NCBI RefSeq assembly: GCF_016921195.1
Contig: NZ_JAFGYF010000015.1
Coordinates: 1 to 64,000, forward strand
Length of the DNA: 64,000 nt
Source: Cellulosimicrobium cellulans
Lineage (GTDB): Bacteria > Actinomycetota > Actinomycetes > Actinomycetales > Cellulomonadaceae
Direction: 5' to 3'
Shown here: positions 52,341-60,770 of the stretch, piece after piece
Numbering within the stretch: the first letter of the stretch is position 1
Layout: each line of letters opens with the position of its first letter
Position numbers and translations under genes: made by a program
Notes under the pieces: model-generated
What the model was told of the DNA's origin: nothing
Seen by the model: only the letters and a program-made list of their open reading frames with translations
Databases searched by the model: none

Positions 52341-52598
52341 ACGTCGCTCGCGCGTGAACGGCACGCTGCCACGGTCCGTCCGGACCGCGGGAGACGTGCC
52401 CGGACCACGCGGGCGGTGCGCCGTCGTCGGGCCCTGGGGAAGGGGTGCCGGGGTGGCGCCGGCAGCCGGATCGGCCGCTCGAGACCCGCGGACGCACGTG
52501 TGCGCCCGCCGCGGAGGACGTACGTCCGCCGCGGGCCGCGGGTGGTGCTCACGCGCCGTCGAGCCACCGTGCCCGGGACGCACGACGACTGGACCCGA
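52341..52598 (+). promoter_or_regulatory. long conserved leader of the rpfB-like gene
   Basis: About 255 nt of untranslated GC-rich leader with several strong hairpins, for example CGCCGCGGAGGACGTA paired to TACGTCCGCCGCGG around 52507-52536. It shares blocks with the leader of G5 gene A, including GCCGGATCGGC and GTGCCCGGGAC. A cis-regulatory RNA is likely; identity with the c-di-AMP riboswitch class is possible but not shown. Confidence 0.5.
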
Positions 52599-54020
52599 GT
52601 GAAGAACCCCTTCCACCGGACCGCTGACGCGGCCGGCGCCCCCGAGAGCGCCGACACGAACCTTCAGGACCCCCTGACCACCTCCGAGACCCCCGCCGGC
52701 GGCCTCGCGGAGAGCCACGAGAGCCCCGCGACCACCACCCGCCGTCGCCGCTGGCCCCTCGTGGCCGGCGCCACCACCGTCGTCCTCCTCGCGACCGGCG
52801 CCGTCGCCTACGGCAACGCGCGCAAGACCGTCGAGCTCGACGTCGACGGCCAGATCACCACCGTGACGACGTTCGCCGGCTCCGTCGAGGGCCTGCTCGC
52901 CGAGCAGGACGTCGCCGTCGGCGACCGCGACCTCGTCGTCCCGGACATCGACTCCGCCCTGCGCGGCGGCGGCGACGTCGTCGTGCGCTACGGGCGCGAG
53001 GTGCCCGTCCAGGTCGACGGCTCCCAGTCCTCCGTCTGGCTGACCGCGCTCGACGCGGACGAGGCCCTGACGACCCTCGCCACGCGCGGCAGCGACGTGC
53101 GCCTCGTGGCGTCGCGCTCCGGCGAGCGTGCGTCCCTCCCGATCCGTCTCGACGCGGACGGCCCCGTGAACGTCGTCGCGGACGGCGAGACGAAGGTCGC
53201 GCCCGACGGCAGCATCGGCATCGACGCGATCCTCGACCAGCAGGGCATCCAGCTCGGCGAGCTGGACCGCGTCCACGTCGAGAAGACCGAGCAGCTCGCC
53301 GCGACCCAGGCCGACGCGGCTGCCGAGGCCGCGCCCGCCGCGGACGCCACCGCTGCCGCGGACGCCGACGCGACCGAGGACGCCGAGGCTGCGGCGGACG
53401 CTGCGCCGGTCTCGCTCGTCGTGCAGCGCGTGAAGGTCGAGGAGGTGCCCACCGAGAAGGCCGTCCCGTTCGAGACGGTCACCGAGGAGGACGCCAACCG
53501 CTTCAAGGACCTCGACCCGGTCGTGAAGCAGGAGGGCGCCGAGGGCGTCCACACGACCGTGCACCGCGTCACGACGGTCGACGGCGTCGAGGAGTCGCGC
53601 GAGCTCGTCTCCGAGGGCGTCACCACGCCCCCGGTGAACAAGATCCTCGTGCAGGGCACCAAGGAGCGCCCCAAGCCGCAGCCGAAGGTCGAGACGCAGC
53701 AGCGCTCGTCGTCCTCCTCCTCGTCCTCCTCTTCCTCGTCGGGTGGTTCGTCCGCGCCGGCCGCGGACCTCGGCTCCGCTCCCGGCGGTGTCTGGGGTGC
53801 GCTCGCGCAGTGCGAGTCCGGCGGCAACCCCGCGACGAACACGGGCAACGGCTACTACGGCCTCTACCAGTTCTCGCTCTCGACGTGGCGGGCGATGGGC
53901 GGCTCCGGCCTCCCGTCGGAGGCCTCGGCCGCCGAGCAGACGCAGCGCGCCCAGGCGCTCCAGGCCCGCTCGGGCTGGGGCCAGTGGCCCGCGTGCGCGC
54001 GCAAGCTCGGGCTCCTCTGA
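52599..54020 (+). CDS. rpfB: resuscitation-promoting factor RpfB-like protein, paralogue C
   Basis: A 473-residue exported muralytic protein: TM anchor (WPLVAGATTVVLLATGAVAYG, about 52-72), DUF348 repeats (about 75-235), a low-complexity Ala/Asp/Glu stretch (about 237-268), a G5 domain (about 272-355), a Ser-rich linker and a C-terminal Rpf domain, GGVWGALAQCESGGNPATN (catalytic Glu406) with GYYGLYQFSLSTWRAMGG. Rpf domains cleave peptidoglycan and wake dormant actinobacteria. It precedes rsmA-ispE, the place expected for rpfB. No ribosome site precedes the GTG. Confidence 0.95.
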   Translation: MKNPFHRTADAAGAPESADTNLQDPLTTSETPAGGLAESHESPATTTRRRRWPLVAGATTVVLLATGAVAYGNARKTVELDVDGQITTVTTFAGSVEGLLAEQDVAVGDRDLVVPDIDSALRGGGDVVVRYGREVPVQVDGSQSSVWLTALDADEALTTLATRGSDVRLVASRSGERASLPIRLDADGPVNVVADGETKVAPDGSIGIDAILDQQGIQLGELDRVHVEKTEQLAATQADAAAEAAPAADATAAADADATEDAEAAADAAPVSLVVQRVKVEEVPTEKAVPFETVTEEDANRFKDLDPVVKQEGAEGVHTTVHRVTTVDGVEESRELVSEGVTTPPVNKILVQGTKERPKPQPKVETQQRSSSSSSSSSSSSGGSSAPAADLGSAPGGVWGALAQCESGGNPATNTGNGYYGLYQFSLSTWRAMGGSGLPSEASAAEQTQRAQALQARSGWGQWPACARKLGLL

Positions 54021-54061
54021 CCCGGTAGGAATCTCGCGGCCGCTCGGTGGCCGCACCGCCG

Positions 54062-54088
54062 AGGGCGGGGCGCGCAGCGCCCCGCCCT
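54062..54088 (+). terminator. terminator of the rpfB-like gene
   Basis: A perfect 12-bp stem with loop GCA, followed by TCGTCGT. It begins about 40 nt after the stop and separates the gene from the rsmA promoter. Confidence 0.9.
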
Positions 54089-54143
54089 TCGTCGTGCCGC
54101 GCCGCGGTTCCCGGCACCCGGCGGGTCGGTAGGCTTGCCTGTC

Positions 54144-55082
54144 ATGAGCGACGCCCGAGGAGCCCTGCTGGGTCCGGCCGAGATCCGTGACCTGGCGGGG
54201 CGCCTCGGCGTCCGCCCCACCAAGACCCTCGGCCAGAACTTCGTGCACGACGGCGGCACGGTCCGCAAGATCGTGCGGGCCGCGGACGTGCGCCCGGGGG
54301 AGCGCGTCGTCGAGGTGGGACCGGGGCTGGGCTCGCTCACCCTGGGACTCCTGGAGGCCGGGGCGAGCGTCGTCGCCGTCGAGATCGACCCGGTCCTCGC
54401 GAAGCAGCTCCCGACGACGGTCGCCGCGCACGTCCCCGACGTCGGCGACCGCCTTCAGATCGTGGGCGCCGACGCGCTGGAGGTCACCGCCCTGCCCGGG
54501 GAGCCGCCCACGGCGCTCGTCGCCAACCTCCCGTACAACGTCGCGGTGCCCGTGCTGCTCACGTTCCTCGAGCGGTTCGACTCGCTCGAGCGCGTGCTCG
54601 TCATGGTGCAGGCGGAGGTCGCCGACCGGCTCGCCGCCCCGCCCGGGTCGCGCACCTACGGGGTCCCGTCGGTCAAGGCCGCCTGGTACGCCGACGCCCG
54701 CCGCGCCGGGACGATCGGTCGCAGCGTGTTCTGGCCGGTGCCGAACGTGGACTCCGCGCTCGTCGCGCTCGACCGCCGCGAGCCGCCGGCCACGACCGCG
54801 ACGCGCGAGCAGGTGTTCGCCGTCGTCGACGCGGCCTTCGCGCAGCGGCGCAAGATGCTGCGGTCCGCGCTGTCCGGTCTCGCCGGGTCCGCGAGCGTGG
54901 CTGCCGAGGTCCTCGAGGCCGCCGAGGTCGACCCGCAGGCGCGCGGCGAGGTGCTCGACGTCGCGGCCTTCGCGCGCGTCGCGGAGCACCTCGTCCTGCG
55001 CGGCGGCCTCGCCGAGCGCCCCGCCCGTGGCGCGGCACCCGCGGAGCGTCGCACCGGGCGACCTGGCACAGTGGACGCGTGA
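54144..55082 (+). CDS. rsmA: 16S rRNA (adenine1518/1519-N6,N6)-dimethyltransferase
   Basis: A 312-residue KsgA/RsmA enzyme dimethylating two adenines in the 3' hairpin of 16S rRNA. Motifs are [29 protein letters not shown] (SAM loop), [13 protein letters not shown], the catalytic [12 protein letters not shown] and [15 protein letters not shown]. The ATG at 54144 lies 8 nt after TAGGCT (54130-54135), leaderless type; an upstream in-frame TTG overlaps that box. Its stop overlaps the ispE start by 4 nt. Confidence 0.97.
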   Translation: MSDARGALLGPAEIRDLAGRLGVRPTKTLGQNFVHDGGTVRKIVRAADVRPGERVVEVGPGLGSLTLGLLEAGASVVAVEIDPVLAKQLPTTVAAHVPDVGDRLQIVGADALEVTALPGEPPTALVANLPYNVAVPVLLTFLERFDSLERVLVMVQAEVADRLAAPPGSRTYGVPSVKAAWYADARRAGTIGRSVFWPVPNVDSALVALDRREPPATTATREQVFAVVDAAFAQRRKMLRSALSGLAGSASVAAEVLEAAEVDPQARGEVLDVAAFARVAEHLVLRGGLAERPARGAAPAERRTGRPGTVDA

Positions 55083-56029
55083 CACCCCCGCGTCCGCCGA
55101 GCATCGCCCTCGCGCCACCCCCGTCCGTCCGCGTGCGCGCACCCGGCAAGGTCAACCTGTCGCTGCGGGTCGGGGCGCTCCAGGACGACGGCTACCACCC
55201 GCTCGTGACGATCTTCCAGGCCGTCGGGCTCAGCGAGGACGTCGTCGCCCACCAGGTGCCGCCGGGCTCGGGCGTCTCGCTCAGCGTGACCGGTCTCCAG
55301 GCCGACGTGGTGCCGACCGACGAGACGAACCTCGCGTGGCGGGCCGCCGTCGCGCTCGCCGAGCACGTCGGCGTCGACCCGGACGTCCGGCTCGAGATCC
55401 ACAAGGAGGTCCCCGTCGCGGGCGGCATGGCGGGCGGCTCCGCCGACGCCGCGGCCGCGCTCGTCGCGTGCGACGCGCTGTGGGACGCCGGGGTGCCGCG
55501 CGCCGACCTGGTCCGCCTCGCCGCGGGGCTCGGGGCCGACGTCGCGTTCGGTCTGGTGGGGCACACCGCCGTCGGGACGGGACGCGGTGACCTGCTCACG
55601 CCGGCCATGACGCGCGGCGAGTTCCACTGGGTCTTCGCGGTCCAGGCGGAAGGGCTCTCGACGGCCCAGGTCTACCGGACGTACGACGAGACCGTCGGCG
55701 GCCCGGCCGAGCTCGACCTCGCCGAGGACACCGCGCTCATGCAGGCGCTGCGCGCGGGCGACGCCGTCGGGCTCGGGCAGGTGCTGCGCAACGACCTCCA
55801 GGGCCCCGCGCTGGCCCTGCGCCCCGAGCTCCAGCGGACGATCGACGTCGCGACCGAGGCCGGTGCGCTCGGCGCGATCGTCTCCGGCTCCGGCCCGACC
55901 GTCGCCGCCCTCGCGCGCAGCCGCCAGCACGCGCTCGCGATCGCCGCGTCGTGGACCGCGAACGACGCGTGCGACACCGTCTGGTGCACCACCGCCCCCG
56001 CCGCCGGTGCCCGCGTCGTCGCGCACTGA
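55079..56029 (+). CDS. ispE: 4-diphosphocytidyl-2-C-methyl-D-erythritol kinase
   Basis: A 316-residue GHMP kinase of the MEP isoprenoid pathway. [16 protein letters not shown] opens the fold (with the catalytic Lys region), [12 protein letters not shown] is typical of Isp[18 protein letters not shown] is the ATP loop and [15 protein letters not shown] closes the site. It starts with a GTG inside the rsmA stop (GTGA, 55079-55082), so it is translated by coupling. The product supports quinone and polyprenyl carrier synthesis. Confidence 0.97.
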   Translation: MTPPRPPSIALAPPPSVRVRAPGKVNLSLRVGALQDDGYHPLVTIFQAVGLSEDVVAHQVPPGSGVSLSVTGLQADVVPTDETNLAWRAAVALAEHVGVDPDVRLEIHKEVPVAGGMAGGSADAAAALVACDALWDAGVPRADLVRLAAGLGADVAFGLVGHTAVGTGRGDLLTPAMTRGEFHWVFAVQAEGLSTAQVYRTYDETVGGPAELDLAEDTALMQALRAGDAVGLGQVLRNDLQGPALALRPELQRTIDVATEAGALGAIVSGSGPTVAALARSRQHALAIAASWTANDACDTVWCTTAPAAGARVVAH

Positions 56030-56098
56030 CCCGCCGCGCACGGAACGCCGAGGGCCTGCCCCCGCGCGACCCCGGTTCGTCGGCGACGTGCGGGTCGG

Positions 56099-57130
56099 CT
56101 ACCGGGCGTGCTCGCGGAGCCAGGCGAGCTGGCGGGCGAAGCGGTAGGCCTGCCCGCCCTCGTGCTCGTTGAAGCGGTAGACGTCGATCGCGCGCGCGAC
56201 GTCCCGGGCCTGGCCACCCGCACCGGCGGCCCAGCCGTTGTAGGCCGCGTACACGGTCGAGGGCGGGCAGACCGGGTCCATGAGGGCGACCGAGAACAGG
56301 CCGGGGGCGGTCGCGCGGCGGGCGAGGCTCGCGCCGTCGAGGTAGGAGAGCGTGCGGAAGACGGCGTCCTCGTGCTCGCGGTGGACGGCGAGGTAGCGCG
56401 TGATCTCCGAGTACGGCGGGCGGTCGGTGATCTCGACGGCGCGGCGGTAGTGGCTGAGGAACGGGACGTCGGGCATCGCGGCGACCAGACCCTCGGTGAG
56501 GCCGGCGACGGCGATGGTCAGGCCGCCGCCCTGGCTCACCCCGGTCACGGCGACGCGCGCGGGGTCGATCCCGTCGACCGCCCGTACCGCGTCCACCGCC
56601 CGTACGGCGTCGGTGATGACACGGCGGTAGTAGTGCTCGTGCGGGTCGAGGATGCCGCGGGTCAGGAAGCCCGGCGTGGCCGGTCCCGATCCGACGGGGT
56701 CGGGCGTGTCGCCCCCGGCCCCCCATCCGCTGCCCTGACCGCGCGTGTCGACGACGAGGTGCGCGTAGCCCGCGCTCGCCCACAGGAGGTGCTCGTGCGG
56801 CAGCCCGCGCCCGCCGCCGTACCCCAGGTACTCGACGACGGCCGGGAGCGGCGCGGTTTCTCCGGCCGCGACCGCGCGATCGGCCGCGGTCGGCCGGACG
56901 AGCCAGCCCTTGACGGGCTGGCCACCGAAGCCCGCGAACGTGACGTCGTCGACCACGACGGTCTCCAGGCCGGCGTCGACGCGCTCCAGCCGGATCGTCT
57001 CGGCGAGCTCCCCGCCCGCCGCGCGGGACTCGGCGAGAGTCTGCGCCCAGAACGCGTCGAGGTCGGCGGGCTCGTCGAGCGCGGGCGCGTAGGTCTCGAG
57101 CTCGGCGAGGGGCAGGTCGAAGAGCGGCAC
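56099..57130 (-). CDS. CE7-family acetyl esterase (acetyl xylan esterase / cephalosporin C deacetylase)
   Basis: A 343-residue alpha/beta-hydrolase of the AXE1/CE7 type: PLFDLPLAELETYAP at the start, the family motif RGQG (about 130-133), the nucleophile elbow GVSQGGG (Ser199) and the end HEGGQAYRFARQLAWLREH with the catalytic His. Such enzymes, usually hexameric and intracellular, deacetylate small acetylated sugars. The GTG at 57130 is chosen because GGAGGA is 9 nt upstream and it gives the typical N-terminus; the ATG at 57172 would add 14 atypical residues. It is divergent from the secreted propeller gene, with a LacI-type operator between. Confidence 0.92.
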   Translation of the reverse strand: MPLFDLPLAELETYAPALDEPADLDAFWAQTLAESRAAGGELAETIRLERVDAGLETVVVDDVTFAGFGGQPVKGWLVRPTAADRAVAAGETAPLPAVVEYLGYGGGRGLPHEHLLWASAGYAHLVVDTRGQGSGWGAGGDTPDPVGSGPATPGFLTRGILDPHEHYYRRVITDAVRAVDAVRAVDGIDPARVAVTGVSQGGGLTIAVAGLTEGLVAAMPDVPFLSHYRRAVEITDRPPYSEITRYLAVHREHEDAVFRTLSYLDGASLARRATAPGLFSVALMDPVCPPSTVYAAYNGWAAGAGGQARDVARAIDVYRFNEHEGGQAYRFARQLAWLREHAR

Positions 57131-57225
57131 GGTGGCGATCCTCCGGGGGCGCACAAGTCTGATGTCGGACATCGGTGTCGGGTCGGGACGACTCTAGCGC
57201 CGCCACGAGGACCGCCGCGCCGCGC

Positions 57226-57276
57226 TAATAATGCGCATCATCCCTTTGACCGGTGCAGGGCCGGTGCGGCGAGACT
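57226..57276 (+). promoter_or_regulatory. LacI-type operator and promoter of the secreted propeller gene
   Basis: TAATAATGCGCATCATCC (57226-57243) contains the palindrome ATGCGCAT. TTGACC follows at 57246-57251 and GAGACT at 57271-57276. The arrangement repeats at 59541-59590, with the same 20-nt step from operator start to -35 box. Confidence 0.8.
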
Positions 57277-57351
57277 GCCACCAGCCGCCGCCGCGCGCGC
57301 GGCGCCCGGTCGGCGACGAGGCCGCCGGTGAGGAACCGATGGAGGTCCCCT

Positions 57352-59367
57352 GTGAGAACCCGAGCAGCAGCACCACGCCGCAGACGCGGTGTCGCGCCCG
57401 CGGCGGTCGCCGCCCTGACCGTGATGCTGGCGGCCGGCGCGCTCGTCCCAGCCGTCGCCGCACCGTCGCCGGCCACGACAGCCGGACCCGTAGCGGTGAG
57501 CACCGCGGCGGCCGACGTCCCGTCCGCCGCCGACCTCCCGGTCTTCGAGTACCGCGGCGTGATCACCGACAAGGAGTCGATGAGCTACAACCCGACGGAC
57601 GAGTTCATCTTCCCGAGCGTCTTCCACGCGGGCGCCTACCTCGACGACCCGTTGGGGGAGTGGTACCTCTACTACGCCCCGCACGACGCCCCGGGCGGCA
57701 TCTCCCTCATGTACGCCGACTCGCTCGAGGGTCCGTGGACGGAGTACGCGCACAACCCGATCGTCGCGAACGAGTGGCTCCCGTTCTACGAGCGCGTCTC
57801 GCACGTCTCGTCGCCCGACGTCCTGTGGGACGACGCGACGGACCAGGTGCTGCTGTACTTCCACGGCGAGAACTCGACGACGCGGTGGGCGACGTCGCCC
57901 GACGGCGTGACGTTCGACGACTCCGGGGTCGCCGTGACCAACGCCGACGGGGGTGCGGGGACCACCGAGACGTCGTACGCGCGCGTCGTCGAGCACCCGG
58001 ACCCGTCGTCCGGCTACCGGTTCGCGATGACCTACATGCAGAACCGGACCGACGACATCCGGCGCATCAAGGTGGCCGAGTCGGTCGACGGCAAGGCCTG
58101 GGACGTCCGGCCCGACCCGCTCGTCGTGCCCGACGCCGCGACCGGGACGAACGTGTCCGGCGGCAACCTGTGGGAGTGGGAGGGCCAGCTCTACGTGATC
58201 TACCACGGCTCCACGGGCATCACGTTCGCCCGCACGCTCGACCCGACGATGACGCAGGTCGGGCCGCGGTGGGAGCTTCACAAGGCCAGCGGCGTGGGCG
58301 ACGACACCGGCCGGGTGGCCGCGCCCGAGATCGTCACCGACGGCGACGAGACGTACCTCTTCTACGAGTCCGGCGACCGCCTGGGCGCGACGATCGCGTG
58401 GGCGCAGCGCGACCCCGACGCCGTGCGGCCTCCCGAGCCCGGCCAGGACCCCGACCCGCTGCGCGAGCAGTGCAGCGGCGCGGCGTCCGACGAGTTCGAC
58501 GGCGCGGCGCTCGACCCGGCGCGCTGGTCCGTCGTCCGGCCGGGGAGCGCCCGGCACGAGCTCGCGGACGGCGCCCTGCGCATCCCGACCTACGCGACCG
58601 GCGTCGCGGGCGCGTCGCTGCCGCTCCAGGCGGTCCCGGACGGGCCGTGGGAGGTCACGACGGCCGTCTCGGTCTCCCCGACCGAGCGCTTCCAGCAGGG
58701 CGGTCTGCTCCTCTACCGCGACGACGCGAACTACGCGAAGCTCGACCTGGTGCACGGGTCGCTCGGACCCCGCCTCGAGTTCATCTGGCGCCAGGACGGT
58801 ACGGACCGCAACACCGGATTCGACTCGGTCGTCCCGCCGGCGGGCCTCGGCGACACGTTCTGGCTGCGCCTCGCGAGCGACGGGACCGCCGTGCAGGCGT
58901 CGGTGTCGGTCGACGGCGTCGAGTTCGCGCCGTGGGGCCGCACGGTGGACGTCGCCGCGCTCGGCGCGACGGGCGTCGGGCCGTTCGCGATGCGCGGTTC
59001 GGCGACGCCCCCGGAGATCGTCGCGTCGTTCGACTGGTTCCGCTGGACCCCGACCGCCGCGGAGGCGGCCGCGTGCGACGACGCGCCCGCCGTCGAGGTG
59101 CAGACGGCGACGCGCTGCCTCGCGGGCCGCGCGTACGTCGCGGTGACGGCGCGCAACGAGGGGGACGCCGCGGCGACGGTCCGCCTCGTGACGCCGTTCG
59201 GTGAGCGCACCGTGGCCGACGTCGGGCCCGGTCGCAGCGCCTACCAGTCGTTCGCGACGCGCTCCACGTCGGTCGCGGCCGGCGAGGCGACGGTCGACGT
59301 CACCGGGACCGACGGTGCCCAGCACGGATCGCTCTCGGCGACGTACGACGCGCTGACCTGCGGGTAG
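57352..59367 (+). CDS. secreted beta-propeller glycosidase-like protein with DUF1349-type module
   Basis: A 671-residue secreted protein. The signal peptide is long, with hydrophobic core AVAALTVMLAAGALVPAVAA. Residues about 60-365 form a GH43/GH117-like five-blade propeller (DEFIFPSVFHAGAYLDDPLGEWYLYYAPHD, VSSPDVLWDD, YARVVEHPDP, AAPEIVTDGDETYLFYESGD). Residues about 385-560 (SDEFDGAALDPARWSVV, GLLLYRDDANYAKLDLV) look like a DUF1349/laminin-G sandwich, and a final beta-rich domain follows. Substrate unknown; the locus suggests an acetylated plant or bacterial glycan. The GTG at 57352 follows GGAGG by 8 nt. Confidence 0.82.
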   Translation: MRTRAAAPRRRRGVAPAAVAALTVMLAAGALVPAVAAPSPATTAGPVAVSTAAADVPSAADLPVFEYRGVITDKESMSYNPTDEFIFPSVFHAGAYLDDPLGEWYLYYAPHDAPGGISLMYADSLEGPWTEYAHNPIVANEWLPFYERVSHVSSPDVLWDDATDQVLLYFHGENSTTRWATSPDGVTFDDSGVAVTNADGGAGTTETSYARVVEHPDPSSGYRFAMTYMQNRTDDIRRIKVAESVDGKAWDVRPDPLVVPDAATGTNVSGGNLWEWEGQLYVIYHGSTGITFARTLDPTMTQVGPRWELHKASGVGDDTGRVAAPEIVTDGDETYLFYESGDRLGATIAWAQRDPDAVRPPEPGQDPDPLREQCSGAASDEFDGAALDPARWSVVRPGSARHELADGALRIPTYATGVAGASLPLQAVPDGPWEVTTAVSVSPTERFQQGGLLLYRDDANYAKLDLVHGSLGPRLEFIWRQDGTDRNTGFDSVVPPAGLGDTFWLRLASDGTAVQASVSVDGVEFAPWGRTVDVAALGATGVGPFAMRGSATPPEIVASFDWFRWTPTAAEAAACDDAPAVEVQTATRCLAGRAYVAVTARNEGDAAATVRLVTPFGERTVADVGPGRSAYQSFATRSTSVAAGEATVDVTGTDGAQHGSLSATYDALTCG

Positions 59368-59390
59368 CACGGCGCGCTCGGGCTGCGCAG

Positions 59391-59430
59391 CGGGCCCAGG
59401 GAGGCACCTCGGAGTGCGTCCCTGGGCCCG
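59391..59430 (+). terminator. terminator after the secreted propeller gene
   Basis: A perfect 12-bp stem (59391-59402 with 59419-59430) and an inner GCAC/GTGC pair, followed by TTCGTGC. It starts 24 nt after the stop. Confidence 0.85.
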
Positions 59431-59485
59431 TTCGTGCATCCCCCGCGGACCTGCCACGTCCGGCCGGGCCCCGCGGTGGCCGGGC

Positions 59486-59590
59486 GATTATGCGGATCAC
59501 CGCTGGGACGCCGAGCCGCGCATCCGCGCTGCTCACGACGTAATAATGCGTATTACCCCGTTGACCCGCGGGCCGTGGGCTGGCGAGACT
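59486..59590 (+). promoter_or_regulatory. LacI gene promoter with two operator-like sites
   Basis: TAATAATGCGTATTACCC (59541-59558), TTGACC (59561-59566), 18-nt spacer and GAGACT (59585-59590) copy the layout at 57226-57276. A weaker related site GATTATGCGGATCAC lies at 59486-59500, 55 bp upstream. Autoregulation by the following LacI protein is likely. Confidence 0.78.
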
Positions 59591-59627
59591 CCTGGCACGT
59601 CGTCGACGACGTGATCGAGGAGGATCC

Positions 59628-60770
59628 ATGCCGAGGCACCGCATCACCCAGGCCGACGTCGCCGCCATGGCAGGCGTCAGCCAGGCGACGGTCTCGTTCG
59701 TGCTGAACGACAGCACGCCCGCCGGGGTGCGGATCAGCGAGGAGACCCGTCAGCGCGTGCTCGACGCGATCCGGATCACGGGGTACTCGGCGAATCCCGT
59801 GGCCCAGCGCCTCGCGGGCGGGCACAACCAGATCCTCGGGGTGTTCACCTACGAGGCGACGTTCCCGCGCGCCGGCCGTGACTTCTACGGCCCGTTCCTC
59901 GTCGGCATCGAGCACGCGGCCGAGAAGCTGGGGATCGACATCCTGCTCTTCACGAGCGCGCGCGTCGTCGACGGGCGCCGCCGCCTGACCCGCGACGGCT
60001 GGCAGCGCCTCGGGATCGCCGACGGCTGCCTGCTGCTCGGCCAGCACGAGGACCGCGGCGAGCTCCAGCACCTGCTCGACACAAACTACCCGTTCGTCTT
60101 CATCGGCAAGCGCGGCAGCGACGGCGGCCGCCTGCCCTACGTCGGCGCCGACTACGTCGCGGCGACCGCGCGCCAGGTCGAGCGCCTCGTCACGCTCGGT
60201 CACGAGCGCATCGGCTACGTCGGGCCGCGCGGCACCGACCAGCCGACGCTCGACCGGGTCGACGCCTACCGCGCCACGATGAAGGCGCACGGGCTCACCG
60301 TGCGCTTCGTCGAGCTCGACGACGTCCCGGCCACGGCCGCGGAGATCGTCGACCAGCGCCTCACGGCCGTCGTCGTCGCGCCCGAGAACTACCCGGAGGA
60401 GCTCGTGGACGAGCTCGAGGGGCGCGGCGTGCGCGTGCCCGACGACGTCTCGTTCCTCCTCCTGGGCCAGCCCCACCACGGGCGCCCGGGCGGGCGCCGG
60501 TGGTCCGGGTTCTCGATCCCGCGCGAGGAGATGGGGGCGCGCGCCCTCGTCCTGCTGTCGCGTCTCGTCGCCGAGTCCGGCTCGGGCCGCTCCGACCGCA
60601 AGGCCGCGCGCGCCGCCCGGGTGCCCGAGGACGAGCTGCACCAGCTCCTCGAGTGCGTCGACGTCGACGGCGAGACCGTCGCCGCGCCTCCGCCCGTACC
60701 GCCCCCGGGCACCAGACCGCCCTTGCCGACCTCAGAGCACCAGAGCACCAGAGAAACGGAACCAGCGTGA
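59628..60770 (+). CDS. LacI-family transcriptional regulator
   Basis: A 380-residue repressor: HTH ITQADVAAMAGVSQATVSFVLND with the hinge region, then a periplasmic-binding-protein-like sensor (GVFTYEATFPRAGRDFYGPFLVGIEHAAEKLGIDILLF and RIGYVGPRGTDQPTLDRVDAYRATMKAHG). It should bind sugar ligands and release the operators at 57226 and 59541. The C-terminal 30 residues are a Pro-rich tail. GAGGAGG lies 5 nt before the ATG. Its stop overlaps the start of the FAD oxidoreductase by 4 nt, so the regulator leads the transport operon. Confidence 0.95.
   Translation: MPRHRITQADVAAMAGVSQATVSFVLNDSTPAGVRISEETRQRVLDAIRITGYSANPVAQRLAGGHNQILGVFTYEATFPRAGRDFYGPFLVGIEHAAEKLGIDILLFTSARVVDGRRRLTRDGWQRLGIADGCLLLGQHEDRGELQHLLDTNYPFVFIGKRGSDGGRLPYVGADYVAATARQVERLVTLGHERIGYVGPRGTDQPTLDRVDAYRATMKAHGLTVRFVELDDVPATAAEIVDQRLTAVVVAPENYPEELVDELEGRGVRVPDDVSFLLLGQPHHGRPGGRRWSGFSIPREEMGARALVLLSRLVAESGSGRSDRKAARAARVPEDELHQLLECVDVDGETVAAPPPVPPPGTRPPLPTSEHQSTRETEPA

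Noticed and set aside
52341-52598. Firm call of a c-di-AMP (ydaO) riboswitch
   Set aside because: The conserved GGGGAACC-type and pseudoknot sequences could not be aligned confidently by eye, so only a conserved leader is reported.
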